Shown: positions 44,521 through 57,372 of the stretch, piece after piece | How positions within the stretch are numbered: position 1 is the first letter of the stretch | Layout: each line of letters opens with the position of its first letter | DNA from: Phoronis australis | Taxonomy: Eukaryota; Phoronida; Phoronidae | DNA: 64,000 bases | NCBI GenBank assembly: GCA_002633005.1 | Contig: NMRA01000392.1 | Coordinates: 257,948-321,947 of the forward strand | Reading direction: 5' to 3' | Made by a program: the position numbers and the translations under genes | Notes under the pieces: generated by a model | What the model saw: only the letters and a program-made list of their open reading frames with translations | The model's database searches: none | What the model was told of the DNA's origin: nothing

Positions 44521-47454
44521 CGCAAAGTCTTCTTTTCCTTGCATGGTCCTTATGTTATTGAACTCTATCCTGTCTTCCGTTACCGATTGACATGTGCATT
44601 CTACATACTTAGTAAAGTCTGCCGTAGGAAGGCGTAGAAGAACTGCTAAGGATTATTTGGAAAACCAAGAGATATTTCGGATACTGACGTCTCAGATGCA
44701 GATACGACAGACAATCCAGATCCGGATGGTGGTGATACTGCTGGGCTCATTCAACGAATGGCAAATATCTGTACTATGAACGGTGGACTGAGTATTTGCC
44801 AACAACATCCGACATCGAAGTTCTAACAATTCTCTCCAACTTGAGAATTGATGGTTCTCAGCTGGACGAATGAGTGTGATAATCCTGAAAATTTTATAAA
44901 TTCCATGGTTGCAAGCTTTTGACAACCCTGTCAACATGATAGAAATATTGGTTTTTGTCAACAGACGTAACACTCTCGTCCAAGTAAATGGAAAACTCAC
45001 GTGGATCGTTTTGTTTACTCTGGCTACCTAATTTGTATTCATGATGGAGAGATATTGTGCAGTTTTTACAAGAATTCTGGTTGCGCAGAAGTTTAAGGTT
45101 GTACCAACTACTATAAGATTGCTGTGCAAGACATTAGACTGAGAGAAAATGCAGACTCGGCTGTCAAGGCATAAAATTGTGACTGGCTTTTCAAAGTAAC
45201 TTCACTTGGACTGTCTACTTCGTGGGAAAAGTTTTCTGTATCTTAGACTTTTTGGACTTCGTTGACGTTGACATCACAAGTATTGAGTAAAATATTTCTT
45301 CATACTGTTTCAAACACCTCTGTGTAGACTTCCATTTCAAAGTCATTGACTAAACAAATGAGTTATGTGAATAGTCCACCTTTTAGAAATAAAAAAGTTG
45401 AAGAAACACAGTAATTTGTTTGCAATACTCATGAAGTGCGTGGGTAAAAATAAGGCACACACTAGCCTACGCCGGGGAACGTTGACCGCCGCGCGGTTCT
45501 GGCATGTTTGTTGCAGTTTTTACACGTGTTGAGTACATTTGATAGAAAGATGCCGGAGAAAAAAAGACAAAACGTAGTTTTGATCCTTAAGGAGTTGTGC
45601 AATTATGCAAGCATACGACCATATGTGCGAGCGAATGCTTTGAGTCGCCTCACGCCTCTGTGACTTTGTGGTCACAAATACAGCAAATTGTGAAAAGAGA
45701 TAAACACTTTGCCCAAATTCCATAATTTGATAGGTAATTTGACATTTCGCTGCACATTCAAATTTTAAGTTGAAATTGTGTCGGATGTCGCCAGTGTTTA
45801 ACTTAATTGCCACTGGAAAAGGATGCATTGAATTTACTGAGATTCTAACACAACAGTATAGGTCAACCAGTCAATTTGCATTTTAAATTTCTGTGATCGA
45901 CACAAACAACGGCATACCAGACCATCAGGAAGGTCTTAAGCTATTGAGGTACGGGCAAAATATCAAATAAAAAATGACAGACAAAACTAATACATTGATA
46001 ATGTTGCGCCTTGACATGACAAAATTGGTCATTTTTATCACTATTGTTCTTCATTTGATTTGAAGAGAAAGGCATATTACACATGCCACTTACTGAGACC
46101 CACAGGGTAAATGATTGACTCGGAGGTAGAGACAAAATATTCGTTAATGAATAAAAAGGACAGACAAAGTTGGTGCAACGATATCTGTGACACATCAATT
46201 GCACAATGCATTTTATGGTTTGAAGTGAGGGAAATACGGCGTCTCTGTCATAGCACTACCCATCGACATGCTGACAACACTTTTTTTTCTGGTGCGTGCC
46301 TCCAAAGTGTACCCAAAGCTGTATGACCGACGTTCACATGGGGGGGTTTGTAAGTACACCCTTTCCCGATGTTGAGTTCAAAGAATGTGTCACAAGGCCA
46401 AAGTTGAATCAGCGCTAATTGTCACATGCATTCAAGTAGCTAAGTATATGCAGCGCCCAAGCGCTTAATCAAGCCAAGCCGGTACACTATTTTATTTAGA
46501 ACTGTTGCCGTTCTTTTGATGTGCGACTTGGGAGTGGTGTGCACCTCTGACCGCTAGAGTACGCGATACATTGGCAGCAACATGTGAATAATAGATGGCT
46601 CATACGTATGTCGCGTGCGCTGTCCCAGAAATGAGAATTTCTTGCCAAGTTATTATTACTCTACTGCACGACACCGTTGTTTGGCAAATAATAGCCAGTT
46701 GTTGTCATCTTCACGTTTGTTTTTTGCGATAACAATGAGACGTACATTCACACACACCCTTGAACTGATGACATTTCTGAGTCACGATTGTATACCGGGA
46801 CCTTGTGTGCAAACAAGGGTTAACTGACCAGTGCCACAGTGATGCATTGTTGGGAATATTGTTAGTGGATAATCAGGACATCTAATGTGAAAAATAAATA
46901 TTTTTTCCATCACATAGTTTGGTATTAGTTTAGCGTTATCAGATTTAGTACGAAACGTAGCAGATGGCATTTTACATGGGTCCAAATACTTCGAAACTTG
47001 GTTCACTGTGAGTGAATCGATAGCGCCCTATCTGAGATCTACGCCACTGTTCAGTGTGTTGATTCGAAGGGTACTTTACCTGACACGATTGTTTTGGTTA
47101 GTAATCGCATTAGCATTCGCTAATTGGTGATGTTCGTTGAGCTAACTACTTATTTTTTTACTATCCCTGCAGGTGATCAGGTGTTCAGGCTGGTTAGTGG
47201 GACAATGTGCTGGTCACTGTGATGATGTCATATAGACCAATCTACTGTGACTTGTCGAGAGGATAAAGAGGTTTTACGATGGGGGCACATAAATTGGGGG
47301 GGGGGGCATAAAATGTGCAGTTTTTAATTAATGGTTGTGTGGAATGAAATGAAACAAAGATATATTTCACAAAAGTACATGTATTTAAGGTATCTAAAGG
47401 GTAGTTGGCTCATTTTCCAGTGTCTTTAACTTTCACCTGTTGATTCCTTTGTGT
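44521..47454. other. No recognised feature
   Basis: Several 60-102-codon frames on both strands, none with a recognisable motif. A poly-G run occurs at 47298-47309. Confidence 0.45.
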
Positions 47455-48062
47455 GAATGTAAGCTGTGACCAGCTTAACCACAGTATTGTGTACCAACAG
47501 GGCTTGCTTTACAAGTTTAATCAAGTGTGATTCTAGATTAGATTGTGATAGCAGAAGTTTCTTGATTTTTACACTCCAGAAGAATGGTACATAATGCAGG
47601 CCATCAGTGCATGTTGTTATCCTTCTGCATACATTAACAGACAGCTGTGACCTCCACTGACCCCCCTAAACACTCTTGCATTGTAGACTGTGAATTCCAT
47701 AAGTTAGAAGTACTGGTGACTTGTTGTAATCTTGACCAGTATTGCTCTGGAGACATCACTGACTTCCCACTCACACATGTACAGCTGTTGCCAGTTCAGT
47801 GCCAAAGCTTTATTACCTTTGACCTATCTATGTGTTCCTATTATTGGTTAGAGTGAGCATTTGTTATGGTGCTAAGCATTACCTAGTGGATTAAGATTGC
47901 AACAAATTTCTGGTCATGAACTGGTGTAGCACCCCCTAGTGTCATTTTGTGCATCTGTTGCTGTATCTCCTAAGCCCTTTTCAATTAGATCTTTGTAATT
48001 GTGGCCAAGTATATTACTTTGAACCTGACAATGGCAGTTTTCAGCTGGGACTATAGTTCGAA
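47455..48062 (+). repeat. Partial copy of the 2498-7192 element interior
   Basis: Bases 47460-47600 align with 4395-4555 (GTAAGCTSTGACC, TGTGTACCAACA, AAGTTTAATC, TTTCTTGRTTTT). A module box, GCACCCCCTAGTGT (47929-47942), follows with GCTGTATCTCCTAAGCCC. The 47647-47856 frame lies between these and is not supported as a gene. Confidence 0.55.
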
Positions 48063-48128
48063 CTAGCCTTTATGGATCGATGGGAATGCCTGTATAGTTA
48101 ACCACTGTAGTTGAGCTGTTGGTCACTG

Positions 48129-48222
48129 CCCATACCAAAAGGCCGTGTTTGCCGCAAGCTTGCAGCAAGCATGCGGCAAGCTTGCGGCAAGTGTTTGCAG
48201 GAAGGCTTTTTTTTGGTATGGG
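48129..48222. mobile_element. 94-bp hairpin minisatellite element
   Basis: Ends CCCATACCAAAA and TTTTGGTATGGG are inverted repeats around GCGGCAAGCTTGC-type units, the same units and the same right edge as the array inside PLE 2 (35435-35847). This looks like a minimal mobile minisatellite. Confidence 0.75.
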
Positions 48223-48759
48223 TGAACCTAACTGGTCTAAATTACCCTGCTGCGGACTAGAGTGCTCACATTACATGATTACCTCAGAGTAGTTGCAAGT
48301 GAAAGATTTCTTTGTAGAATAACCGATTCTGGTGAATCAACTTCATGATTTTTTTCTAAATCTAAAACATGGGTTCATGGAGTACCACACATTCACCTTG
48401 AGTGCGAAGCCACATGTGCTGCATTTTGTCTCAGATGTATATATAGTCAGTGGATGAAAACTCATACCCCTGATTCTACGTATGCACTGAGTCACAGTAA
48501 TGTTAACTTAAGCTCGTGGTCAAAACTGGGCAAATATTGAAAATTGGCATAGCGATGTCCGTATCATAGCCTTAACTCTTACAATGAATTTCTTCCCGAA
48601 GATTGCTGACGGATGTCCTGAACACGAGATAGAGGTGGTTTAGTTACTTGGGCGGCTCTAAATTGGAATTGCCAAGCTCATGTGCTTGAATCCATTTTTC
48701 AAGTCTTCCTATATTACAAATGCTGAAACCTTGGTATTGACTTCCCAATCTTTGTGTCA

Positions 48760-49036
48760 ATGCTCTAGGTTGAAGTTACTGCAATAAATAGAGCTGCTCA
48801 ATTGGCATGCCAATATGACACTGAGGTAGGTAATCATCCAACCATCTTTTCTGACAGCCAAGCTTTAGATAAGAGCACTAAAGAAACCAAGAGTCAACTC
48901 TCACTGAGTTTAAATGCTTACATTAATGAGCTTAATTAGCTTGCTGTGGGGAGAACTGTCAATATACTCTGGGTCAAAGTCCATGTGGGAAGTGACAGGG
49001 ATAAAATGCAGACAGTCTGGCAAAAACAGGAGATTT
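48760..49036 (+). pseudogene. RNase H domain relic of a non-LTR retrotransposon
   Basis: From 48772 the frame reads EVTAINRAAQLAC, then TIFSDSQALDK, then KSQLSLSLNAYINELN, a TAG stop (48937-48939), then RTVNILWVKVHVGSDRDK. This is the order of the RNase H fold in LINE polyproteins: the catalytic Glu of E-x-x-A, the Asp of SDSQA, and the LxWVxGHxGxxxNxxAD block. In the last block the His is kept (VHVG), while the expected Gly before it is changed and the expected Asn is missing. One stop and earlier frame breaks mark it as dead. No RT domain was found upstream, so only the C-terminal part remains. Confidence 0.8.
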
Positions 49037-49261
49037 GAGGGTTGGCATCATGTACCAGAACTGCATGTCCTGATATTTATGGATGATGCAGCATGAGCAT
49101 AGATGCAACTTCATACCTACTTGGTCAGCAACCCATTGGGCATCTCTCATTATAGGCACATTCACTTTGGAATATGTATCTCAGTGGACTGCTTGGTCAG
49201 CCAGTCCTACTATAGTCCAGCTCTCTTTACCCTTATGAAAAAGCTTCAGGAAATTCTAATC

Positions 49262-49540
49262 CCGAAAGCCAGTGAGAATCTCACTGGATTCCAGTTAGAT
49301 TCCAGTGAGAATCTAACTAATTAAGATGCCATTTAAATTAGTGAGAAAAAAATTCTCACTAGTGAGAATACAGTGATATTCCAGTTAGAATTCAGTGAGA
49401 ATCTAACTAATTTGCATAGCATTCCCACTCAGTGAGAATTTGTCTTACTGAAATTCTCACTGAATAGGAATGCTATGCAAATTAGTGAGAATTTGTGTTA
49501 ATGAAATTCTCACTGAAAATCTCACTGGGTGAGAATTTTG
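49262..49540. repeat. Palindromic AGTGAGAAT/ATTCTCACT motif field
   Basis: Ten or more copies of AGTGAGAAT or its inverse lie in 280 bp. The core is a hairpin: CTAATTTGCATAGCATTCC (49407-49425) pairs exactly with 49467-49485, and a second 12-bp stem (CAGTGAGAATTT) nests inside. The architecture suggests a foldback element. Confidence 0.8.
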
Positions 49541-49945
49541 AACTTAGAAAATTTTGTGTGTGCCTTTTCAGCCACTGACTGAATAGAATCGAGATCAAAC
49601 CTTTTTGGTAACCAAAACACTGCTTATTTTTGTGAGTTTATCTTGAACTTTGACTAAGGATACAATTTAATAATTGCTAATTGTGAAATATAGCAGACAT
49701 AAAATAATAACTATAATGCCTTTGGTGAATCAGCAAAATACTGAAAACTCAGCTGTCAACATGCACAGAATGAAGACATCAGCCTAATACTGGTGCTTCA
49801 TGCACTCTACTACATGTATGAAATGTACTAACCTTAAGCTTATTAACACGCAAAATCAGTCCAGGATCACCTGTGGTTGACTTGCAGACAAACTGTTCAG
49901 TAATTTCAGAATATTTGTGAGAAAAACATCAACAATCTTCAAGCT

Positions 49946-50405
49946 NNNNNNNNNNNNNNNNNNNNNNNNNNNNNNNNNNNNNNNNNNNNNNNNNNNNNNN
50001 NNNNNNNNNNNNNNNNNNNNNNNNNNNNNNNNNNNNNNNNNNNNNNNNNNNNNNNNNNNNNNNNNNNNNNNNNNNNNNNNNNNNNNNNNNNNNNNNNNNN
50101 NNNNNNNNNNNNNNNNNNNNNNNNNNNNNNNNNNNNNNNNNNNNNNNNNNNNNNNNNNNNNNNNNNNNNNNNNNNNNNNNNNNNNNNNNNNNNNNNNNNN
50201 NNNNNNNNNNNNNNNNNNNNNNNNNNNNNNNNNNNNNNNNNNNNNNNNNNNNNNNNNNNNNNNNNNNNNNNNNNNNNNNNNNNNNNNNNNNNNNNNNNNN
50301 NNNNNNNNNNNNNNNNNNNNNNNNNNNNNNNNNNNNNNNNNNNNNNNNNNNNNNNNNNNNNNNNNNNNNNNNNNNNNNNNNNNNNNNNNNNNNNNNNNNN
50401 NNNNN
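49946..50405. other. Assembly gap (460 N)
   Basis: Run of N. Frames drawn across it have no meaning. The sequence 5' of the donor-bearing repeat copy at 50406 is hidden here. Confidence 0.99.
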
Positions 50406-50720
50406 TGAGCGTGCGTGTGCGGGTCATCGACGATAGACTTTTTTGTTACAAAAGGCGGAGGATTATGCAAGAAAATGGCGTTTACTAGATTGTTTTTCAC
50501 TTAAACGGCTGTAACGTGCAAGGTGAGTGCTGGTTAACTCACAGATTTTGTGTGCACAGGCCGACTGTCGTTAGCTCTGCCGTGGAGTATTAATAGTCCA
50601 AGGCTCGATCTACATGTTGGGGACGAAATGAACTACCCGGGCTGTGTGAAATTTCTGGGTCTAACGGAGACACTGACACAGTGGTCAGTCAGATCTCTGT
50701 ATCAAGACTATAGTCAAAAT
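50406..50720 (+). repeat. Dispersed repeat with splice-donor-like site, copy B
   Basis: Aligns with 11086-11318: TTACAAAAGGCGGAGGATTA, AGATTGTTTTTCACTTAAAC, GGCTGTAAC, CAAGGTGAGTG (donor near 50520), CAGATTTTGTGTGCAC, GGCTGTGTGAAATTTC. An AAAATGGCG (YY1-like) box lies at 50472. The left edge is lost in the N gap. Confidence 0.6.
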
Positions 50721-51617
50721 CCAAATTCGTTTTATCGTGTCCCTGTCAATAATAACGGCATGTTGAAGCCTTCTTAATTTTCGTACTTCAGGAACATAAC
50801 AAGCACGTGTTTTGTACACATACGCGCACACCGCAGATCACATCTCGGAAATTGCCGATTTGACGGATGACAATGAATGAACACTATGAAATTAACAACG
50901 TCGTTTTACAGCTTGTAAGATTCATAATAAACGTTTTTTGAATATTGCAATGCATGTGTTCCAAAATCTAAATAAATTGGGTCCTATATTTTTGTATTAG
51001 TGCGCGCCGAATGAAAGTAATCGTGAGTGTTGCTGTGTTGCAAAATCTTTTATCCTGGGCCGATTTGAAAAATTCAAAGTTGTACTCATATTTGTTTTCG
51101 CTCCTCTTTTCAAATATTACAGTAAAAACTATGTAAAACTCTCTCCATAAAAAGTACAGTCTCCTAGCTAGATTGTAATCAGCTGATCATATCCGCATGA
51201 GCGAAGCCGATTATCCTCGCTCGTGACTCGATGACTAGAGCAGCTTGGCGGCATCCTTTGATCGTGAGCCGAGCGCGACTCAGCCAAGAGCGATAAATAC
51301 AGTCTAGTTCAATTTTCAATACCCCACCGTTTACCTGAACCACTGGGGTTAGAACCAATCTTATTTAGTGGGAATGTTCATAGCATGAAGAAAGTCTATT
51401 GTGTGTTAACCACACCCATGATTTACAGCCATCTTCTATTCCACTATGGTATCCTAGTTTCCCCAAAATGTGTTGCCAGTTTGATCTTTGACAAGATGTT
51501 TATTTGGTATTGTCAAAATGACTTAGACAGATTTTTGATGGAACTTAATACATGTATAGCTAGGATGATCTAACACTAATAGATTTCCAGCTTTGAGCTG
51601 AAGTTATTAACTGTACA
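50721..51617. other. No recognised feature
   Basis: Unremarkable sequence; no ORF above 62 codons, no TIR pair. Confidence 0.5.
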
Positions 51618-51619
51618 TA

Positions 51620-54049
51620 CCGTAATCGTTAGGGTTAACGCCCTGGGCGGTTAAATTGGCGAATCCAAAAAATCGGAGGGCGGTTAACCAAGCAGTGGGC
51701 AGTAAAATCAAAAATCCACCTAAAGTAGGGGATGGGCGGTTAACCGAAAACATGGGCGCTTATTACGACAGACAACCGCCCTGGGCGGTTAATCTTACCG
51801 GGCGATCTAAATCCCGACACGACAATCGTACTTGGAAGGCGTAGCCCTTTTCAAAGAGCTTTATCGTCACGTCGCCAAATGATTGTGAAAACGTCATAAC
51901 TGCGAATGATCCCAACAAAGGTTCTCTTGCCCTCAGATTAGTCATTCACTATGAAATTTACAAAATTGCTGAGTAATAGCCCCGTGCCGTCCTGCGGTGC
52001 GCAGACGACCAGTCACCACGCAGCCTCCACTAGAATTAAAACTGTTTCAAGATGTGACCCTGCTTAAGTGCGTGCATGCAAGCTTCACGTGTTGCCGAGG
52101 TCAGACATCAAATTTATGGTTACGGTCTCGTACTATATGTAGCTGTCAAGTTCTGAGTCAGAGAGCAGTTTTAAAATTGGTTGTAATAAAAGTTTGAAAA
52201 ACTTAACTCTGCTGTTTTTTGTGTTTGGGATGTTATAGTCGACACTCTGTGACTCAGTGACATTTTCAGCGTATGGCTCTGCGGCCAGCTGTCTTATCTC
52301 GACAGCCCGGCATTGCTCTCTTGCCGTTGCGCCAAACATGCTATGCAAAGAAGTAAGACAAGTATCGGGGGTGGTCGAGCCAGTCGTCGATCAAGAATAA
52401 AATTTCAAGCAACTGCATAAATATGTTACAAAATGTCAGAAAACAGCAATGTTTTAATTCATTATTCTAAACGATCACCTTACCAAACTTCGTGGTGGAA
52501 AAACATTTATTTTTCATGCAAGATGTCCAGATTATCCTATTTATATCACTTGTAATATTGTGCTGCAGCTCTGTTCGGTCCCGCTGTTATCGCGCAATGT
52601 CTCAGTCGGCTGACAATCGTGACTTGGAAATGCCGTCAAGTAATATAACGGCATCTTTCAGTATGCATCTCATTTTTTTATGGCCAAAGATAGTGGCGGT
52701 ATTCAGCACGCACGTTAGGGCCTAGGTGTGAGTCACCTGTCAATCCCATGTTGGTGTCAAGGTAACATGCACTCCAAAGTGTGGGAACTTGCGCACGTGC
52801 ACCACTACAAATCAGTCACACATAGCGACAGTCCGACGAAGTAACAAAAACGGGCGTGACTATATACTTTTAAGCTGTTGTTACGAAAGACCCAGTTCTT
52901 TACGATATTCCTCCGTTGCTAATGTTCCCCAAAACTGCGATGTCAAGTCTATTTCCATATTTCCCGGCTCGATGCTCCCTAAGCCCACGCATCCCTGTAA
53001 CTAGCTGAGTGAATCTCCTACCCACTATCGTCAAGCAGTCTACGTGGTAGATATTTCAGACTCGAATGGTAAGAAGTTTTGTTCAGGCTGAAAATGGCCA
53101 ATGTATAAACAAAATTATTGTGGATGGCTAAAAAGGGGATGTGGAAACGATTATCACACAGTCACGCTTACGTGGGGGCTGATGCAAGAAATAGCAAGGA
53201 ACAGCCAGCGACATTAGTTAAATCTGCTAACCAGTTTGACTGAGATGCAATAAGCGAAAAACAAAATTTGACTAGCCGTTTTTTATTACTTCAAGATCAT
53301 ACACAAACATACATTATTGCCAACGTTTGAATTCAGAAATCGACAGACAGCAACGAAATCGGTAACCCAGTAAGGCACTTGTACTGTCCCTTCGGTCGCC
53401 CCACATCCTCTATAACCAGGCAGTTATATTCATCAAAATATTGAGAATTTGAAATCTTTCCGTGAGTTGTGAGATTTGTTCAAAATACGAGAGCTTCCCA
53501 CCTTAATAGAATTTGGAGGGTAGGCAAAACCATTGTCACATTTCTCTGGCCTGATTTTTTCGAATATTTGTTTTATCTAGTGCACTGCAGACGGAAACTC
53601 TGCGCGGCAGACAAAGTCGCTGAAAGCGGAGGTTTTGACGCCGGCGGCGTTCTTAAACTTTGCAAACAAGTGAAGAAAATAAAGTGACAAAAAGGTTCAA
53701 GTATTGTATTTTGAAGTGAGTTCATGACCCAAGACAATAAGTCGTTACCTGTATTGTAATTCAGATTGCTAAACCACCGTCTCGGAGTCCCGGCGTCGTT
53801 GCACTCATTGTGATCATCGATCTTTTTCTAAAAGTCGGAGAATCGTGCGTTTCCTTAGCACTAGGAGCTAAATCTTCATTCTTTAAAAGTCGGGGATGGG
53901 CGCTTGACCGAGAGGTGGGCGCTTAACTGGAAATCTTCAAAAATTGCAGGGGGGCGCTTAACCGAGCAGTGGGCGGTTAAATCGAAAATCCACTTAAAGT
54001 TGGGGATGGGTGGTTAACTGAGCATGGGCGTTAACCCGAACGATTACGG
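51620..54049 (+). mobile_element. TA-flanked TIR element, copy A (2.43 kb)
   Basis: TA at 51618-51619 and 54050-54051 flanks ends CCGTAATCGTTAGGGTTAAC and (inverted) CCGTAATCGTTCGGGTTAAC. About 200 bp at each end carry repeated GGGCGGTTAACC, GGGCGCTTA and ATCCACYTAAAGT-GGGG words. The interior includes CAGCCTCCACTAGAATTAAA and two conserved 60-70-codon frames (51997-52197, 53469-53687) shared with copy B. That conservation may only reflect recent common origin. No transposase motif. Confidence 0.88.
52519..53024 (+). other. Segment of copy A absent from copy B
   Basis: About 505 bp present only in copy A. In copy B the flanking sequences join directly at the ambiguous base 59415. No TIR, ORF or repeat partner was recognised inside. 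Confidence 0.75.
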
Positions 54050-54051
54050 TA

Positions 54052-57000
54052 TTACATGAAAACATCCCAAGAAGCATTGAAGCACTGTTTGGGTGTAATC
54101 ATTACCTGGCATTCAATGCTTTGCATTGCTCTTGTGAGAAACAGTAGTCGACTAAAAATTCTTCAGTTTGCTTCCAAATAATAGTTAGAATTGCAATATT
54201 TCTGTTTTTCAGAGGCTTACCTGACATAGTTGCAAGTGCTCAAGTTTTTACCAAGTGTTGTTTGGTAGTAGCTACGCCATACAAAATATTCTAAAAGCAG
54301 AGTAAGTTTTCCTGGAAAGTTATGTTTGTTGAGAAATTTGCCAAAATGGAATTTTGCTGTCTGCCATATGGTGTCCCAAACTGAAGACTCATTACCATAC
54401 TCTGTTGAAGTCACTTTCTGGCTAATTTATAATTGAAAAATTTTGTTTCTGGGTTTGTTACATTTTTTACGGCTCACAAGAACATCAAGTTATCCGGGAA
54501 TGGCAGTCTTGTTACATTAATAACAGACATGTAGACATTCCCATTCTTACTTTCCATCATTGACTTAAGTTTAATCAATTGCCATTGTTTAACCTCTGTG
54601 TTTCTTCCTGTCTCCTATTTGTTCCAGAGATGAATGTGCTTTGGGGTCTCAACCTATCATCATGGTAATGTGTCATGCTCATAAGATAGTCTTGTTCATG
54701 TCACCCCAGGGACTGCAAATATCAAGAAACAATATTGTATAGCCTAATTCCTATCTGCTAGTGTCTCATCTTTATTTCATCAAAAAGTTAGCTTCAACCT
54801 TCAGGCAATTAACACAGTTTAATGAATAATTCAGCTCTTATTCCACATCATACGTGTAATTTGTTTTCATTTGTGACTGTTAAGAAAATTATGTCTTATG
54901 TTTGTCAGCGACAGGAACACAATTGATCTATGAATAAATGATAACATGTGAAGCGCTATTATAAGTATTCCCTGCTGAGGAGTTTCTAAATGGTAACTTC
55001 TTTGCTAAGATAAATGTCAGTGAACACTGACACCATTTTCCTATGGTAAACGCTTTTTTCTTTAATTGCTACACTTACTTGTTCATACCGTATGTAGGAG
55101 TACTACAGTGGTAAATAATTAAAAGGGACTTATCGACTTTAATGGTAATTTCCACTGCATTGGCTCAGCTTTGCTTCCACATGTAAGCGTGTTTGTCTCA
55201 TACTCAAGATTTATTTATTGGGGCATTAGAAAGTAGTAACTTTTCTCTAGATGTTCATCAATTCTGTACAGAGATAATTAAAGTTGTATTGATGTTTCAT
55301 AATCAGTTCTATGAGTAACAACTAGTTATAATGAATTTTAATTTTCTGCACTAGTTTGATTTAATGCCTATGTTTGGCCACCCAAAATGTGCATATGTCT
55401 CACTTTGAAATGCCCGCTCTCTGAGCTTATCGCCCACACACGATTTATTCGACCAAGAATTCTCTGAAAGTGCCCATGTCCTTGTGACCTCCTATTGTCA
55501 GTGAATTTTAGGTCTCAAAACATAGGAAGCTCCTTAACCTGTGTATAATTGGTGAAAGTGGCGAAATTCATACATAGAAATTAAAAATCTTTATTGGACT
55601 TACTCCAGTGTTTTAAACCACTACCAACTTCTTCACGCTAATCTGCATCACTTGTTGATTTTTGGTTTTGAGACAAACTAAGGTTGTTGATTTCATGATA
55701 ACCATGCTTTCAGAGCTCCGCTCAACACCATTTTGCATGAGAAACATAGTTATTTGACAATTACGGATATCTTGCTTTTAAAATTCGTCCATCATGCTCT
55801 CAAGCGTCACAATTAATTATACAGTTTGTAACGCACCTGACAATGTTCTGTCTTGTACATGTTATACTTTGGGCCTATGACCACATGTATATATTTCAAT
55901 AAATCACTATTATTGTAACCTTATGGAAAAAGTCAAGTTTCACATGACCTGCAATACTGATTATTTTTAAAATCACACAGCATCTAAAGCTAAGAAAATG
56001 CCAAATTCGCAACTGATGAGCCGGACTTACTAAGATTGTCAACAGTTGAAGTCAAAATTTTTTTTTCAGTTTTCCAATGTCAGAAAAGTTCATCAGGTCA
56101 TGGCAAAGAGGTGAAATTGACAATTTCACACAACATGTTATCATTTTCAATGCTTCTTCTATGTTGGAAAAATCATTAAATGCTTAAAATGTGGTAAGTA
56201 TTGTAGTAAATTCACAACGTGCCAAAATATTTGAATGATGGCTGAGATTTAGCCTAAGAATGACTATTCATCAGATAAGTTCCCACCATGAAGAAGAAAC
56301 AGTATCTGTCTGATAGTAACTTTTTGCGTTTACTGTATTTCACTTTAAAGCTGCATTTTGCCCTGTTTAGTAACTGGCTTTAAACATATTTCAAGTTTTT
56401 ATCCGAAGACCCAAAAGTTGTTGTTGTTGAGTAATGTGAATGGGCCTATTTTTGATTGGAAGTCCTTCAGTGCTATTTTTAAATGCCAGGGTGACCCTAA
56501 TAAGTACAATGTTTTTCTGACTGGTTGAGGGTTTGTATCAGTTCTAGCGGTAACAGAAAACGAGTCCAATCATGGTTAGGCAACTTTAAGGCTGATTTAT
56601 AAGACCACACTGGGCCCAATGTAGTTTTTTGTTTGTAAGCCAGATAAAAAGGGTAAATACAACTTTAGTTTTTTGTTTTTTTAAACTGATATATTTATTG
56701 AAGAATAAACAGAACATACAAAGAAATAATGACAAACCTAGAAATCGCAAAGCATTATATTTAGTTTTTTGTCACCCAAACAAAAATCAAAATCCCAAGC
56801 AAAGTTTACAAAGCTCTATTCAAAAAGCAAAACTCGATGGAATTTGATGTTGGCATTCATGACGTTTTTGGTCGTTACAAATTTGAAAGTAGAGCCAGTC
56901 TGTATTCAGTGGCTAAGAACGTGTTCTAGGAATGTCGTACAGCCTGCTGATGACGCGAATGACTGGATGTTTGATGGGTCTTGTTTATTTGGGCTACTTA

Positions 57001-57372
57001 TAGCATTCATTCAAGATGCCATTCCTCCGAAAGCTGTTTCACTGCTCTAAAACCTAAACTTTCAGCAAAGATTTACTAATGAAAATTCCAAAGTATTATG
57101 ATCAATCTGTTGTTTTTAGGCATCGCAATTTTTAATCTGGGTCATCAGAAATAGGTCTGAAAAAATTGTCTGCACAATATCTGTAACAAAATCGGACAAA
57201 AATCTAATTCAAATCAAATGAAAAGGTTTTGTTATGAATGCATATAGTATATTTACACTGAGAATTAAGATATCTAAAGGAAATTGTGACCTCCGTGATA
57301 TCGAGTAACTGACACAATCGTCTGGTTGCAGCATTCCTTGATCGTCTATCCCATTGCTCGCTGCTTTTCTTG
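54052..57372. other. No recognised feature
   Basis: ORF-poor AT-rich sequence without repeat partners in the window. Frames at 56629-56847 and 56769-57050 overlap and carry no motif I recognise. Confidence 0.45.

Noticed and set aside
49856-50500. Long frames across 49856-50500
   Set aside because: They run through 460 N bases and are artefacts of the gap.
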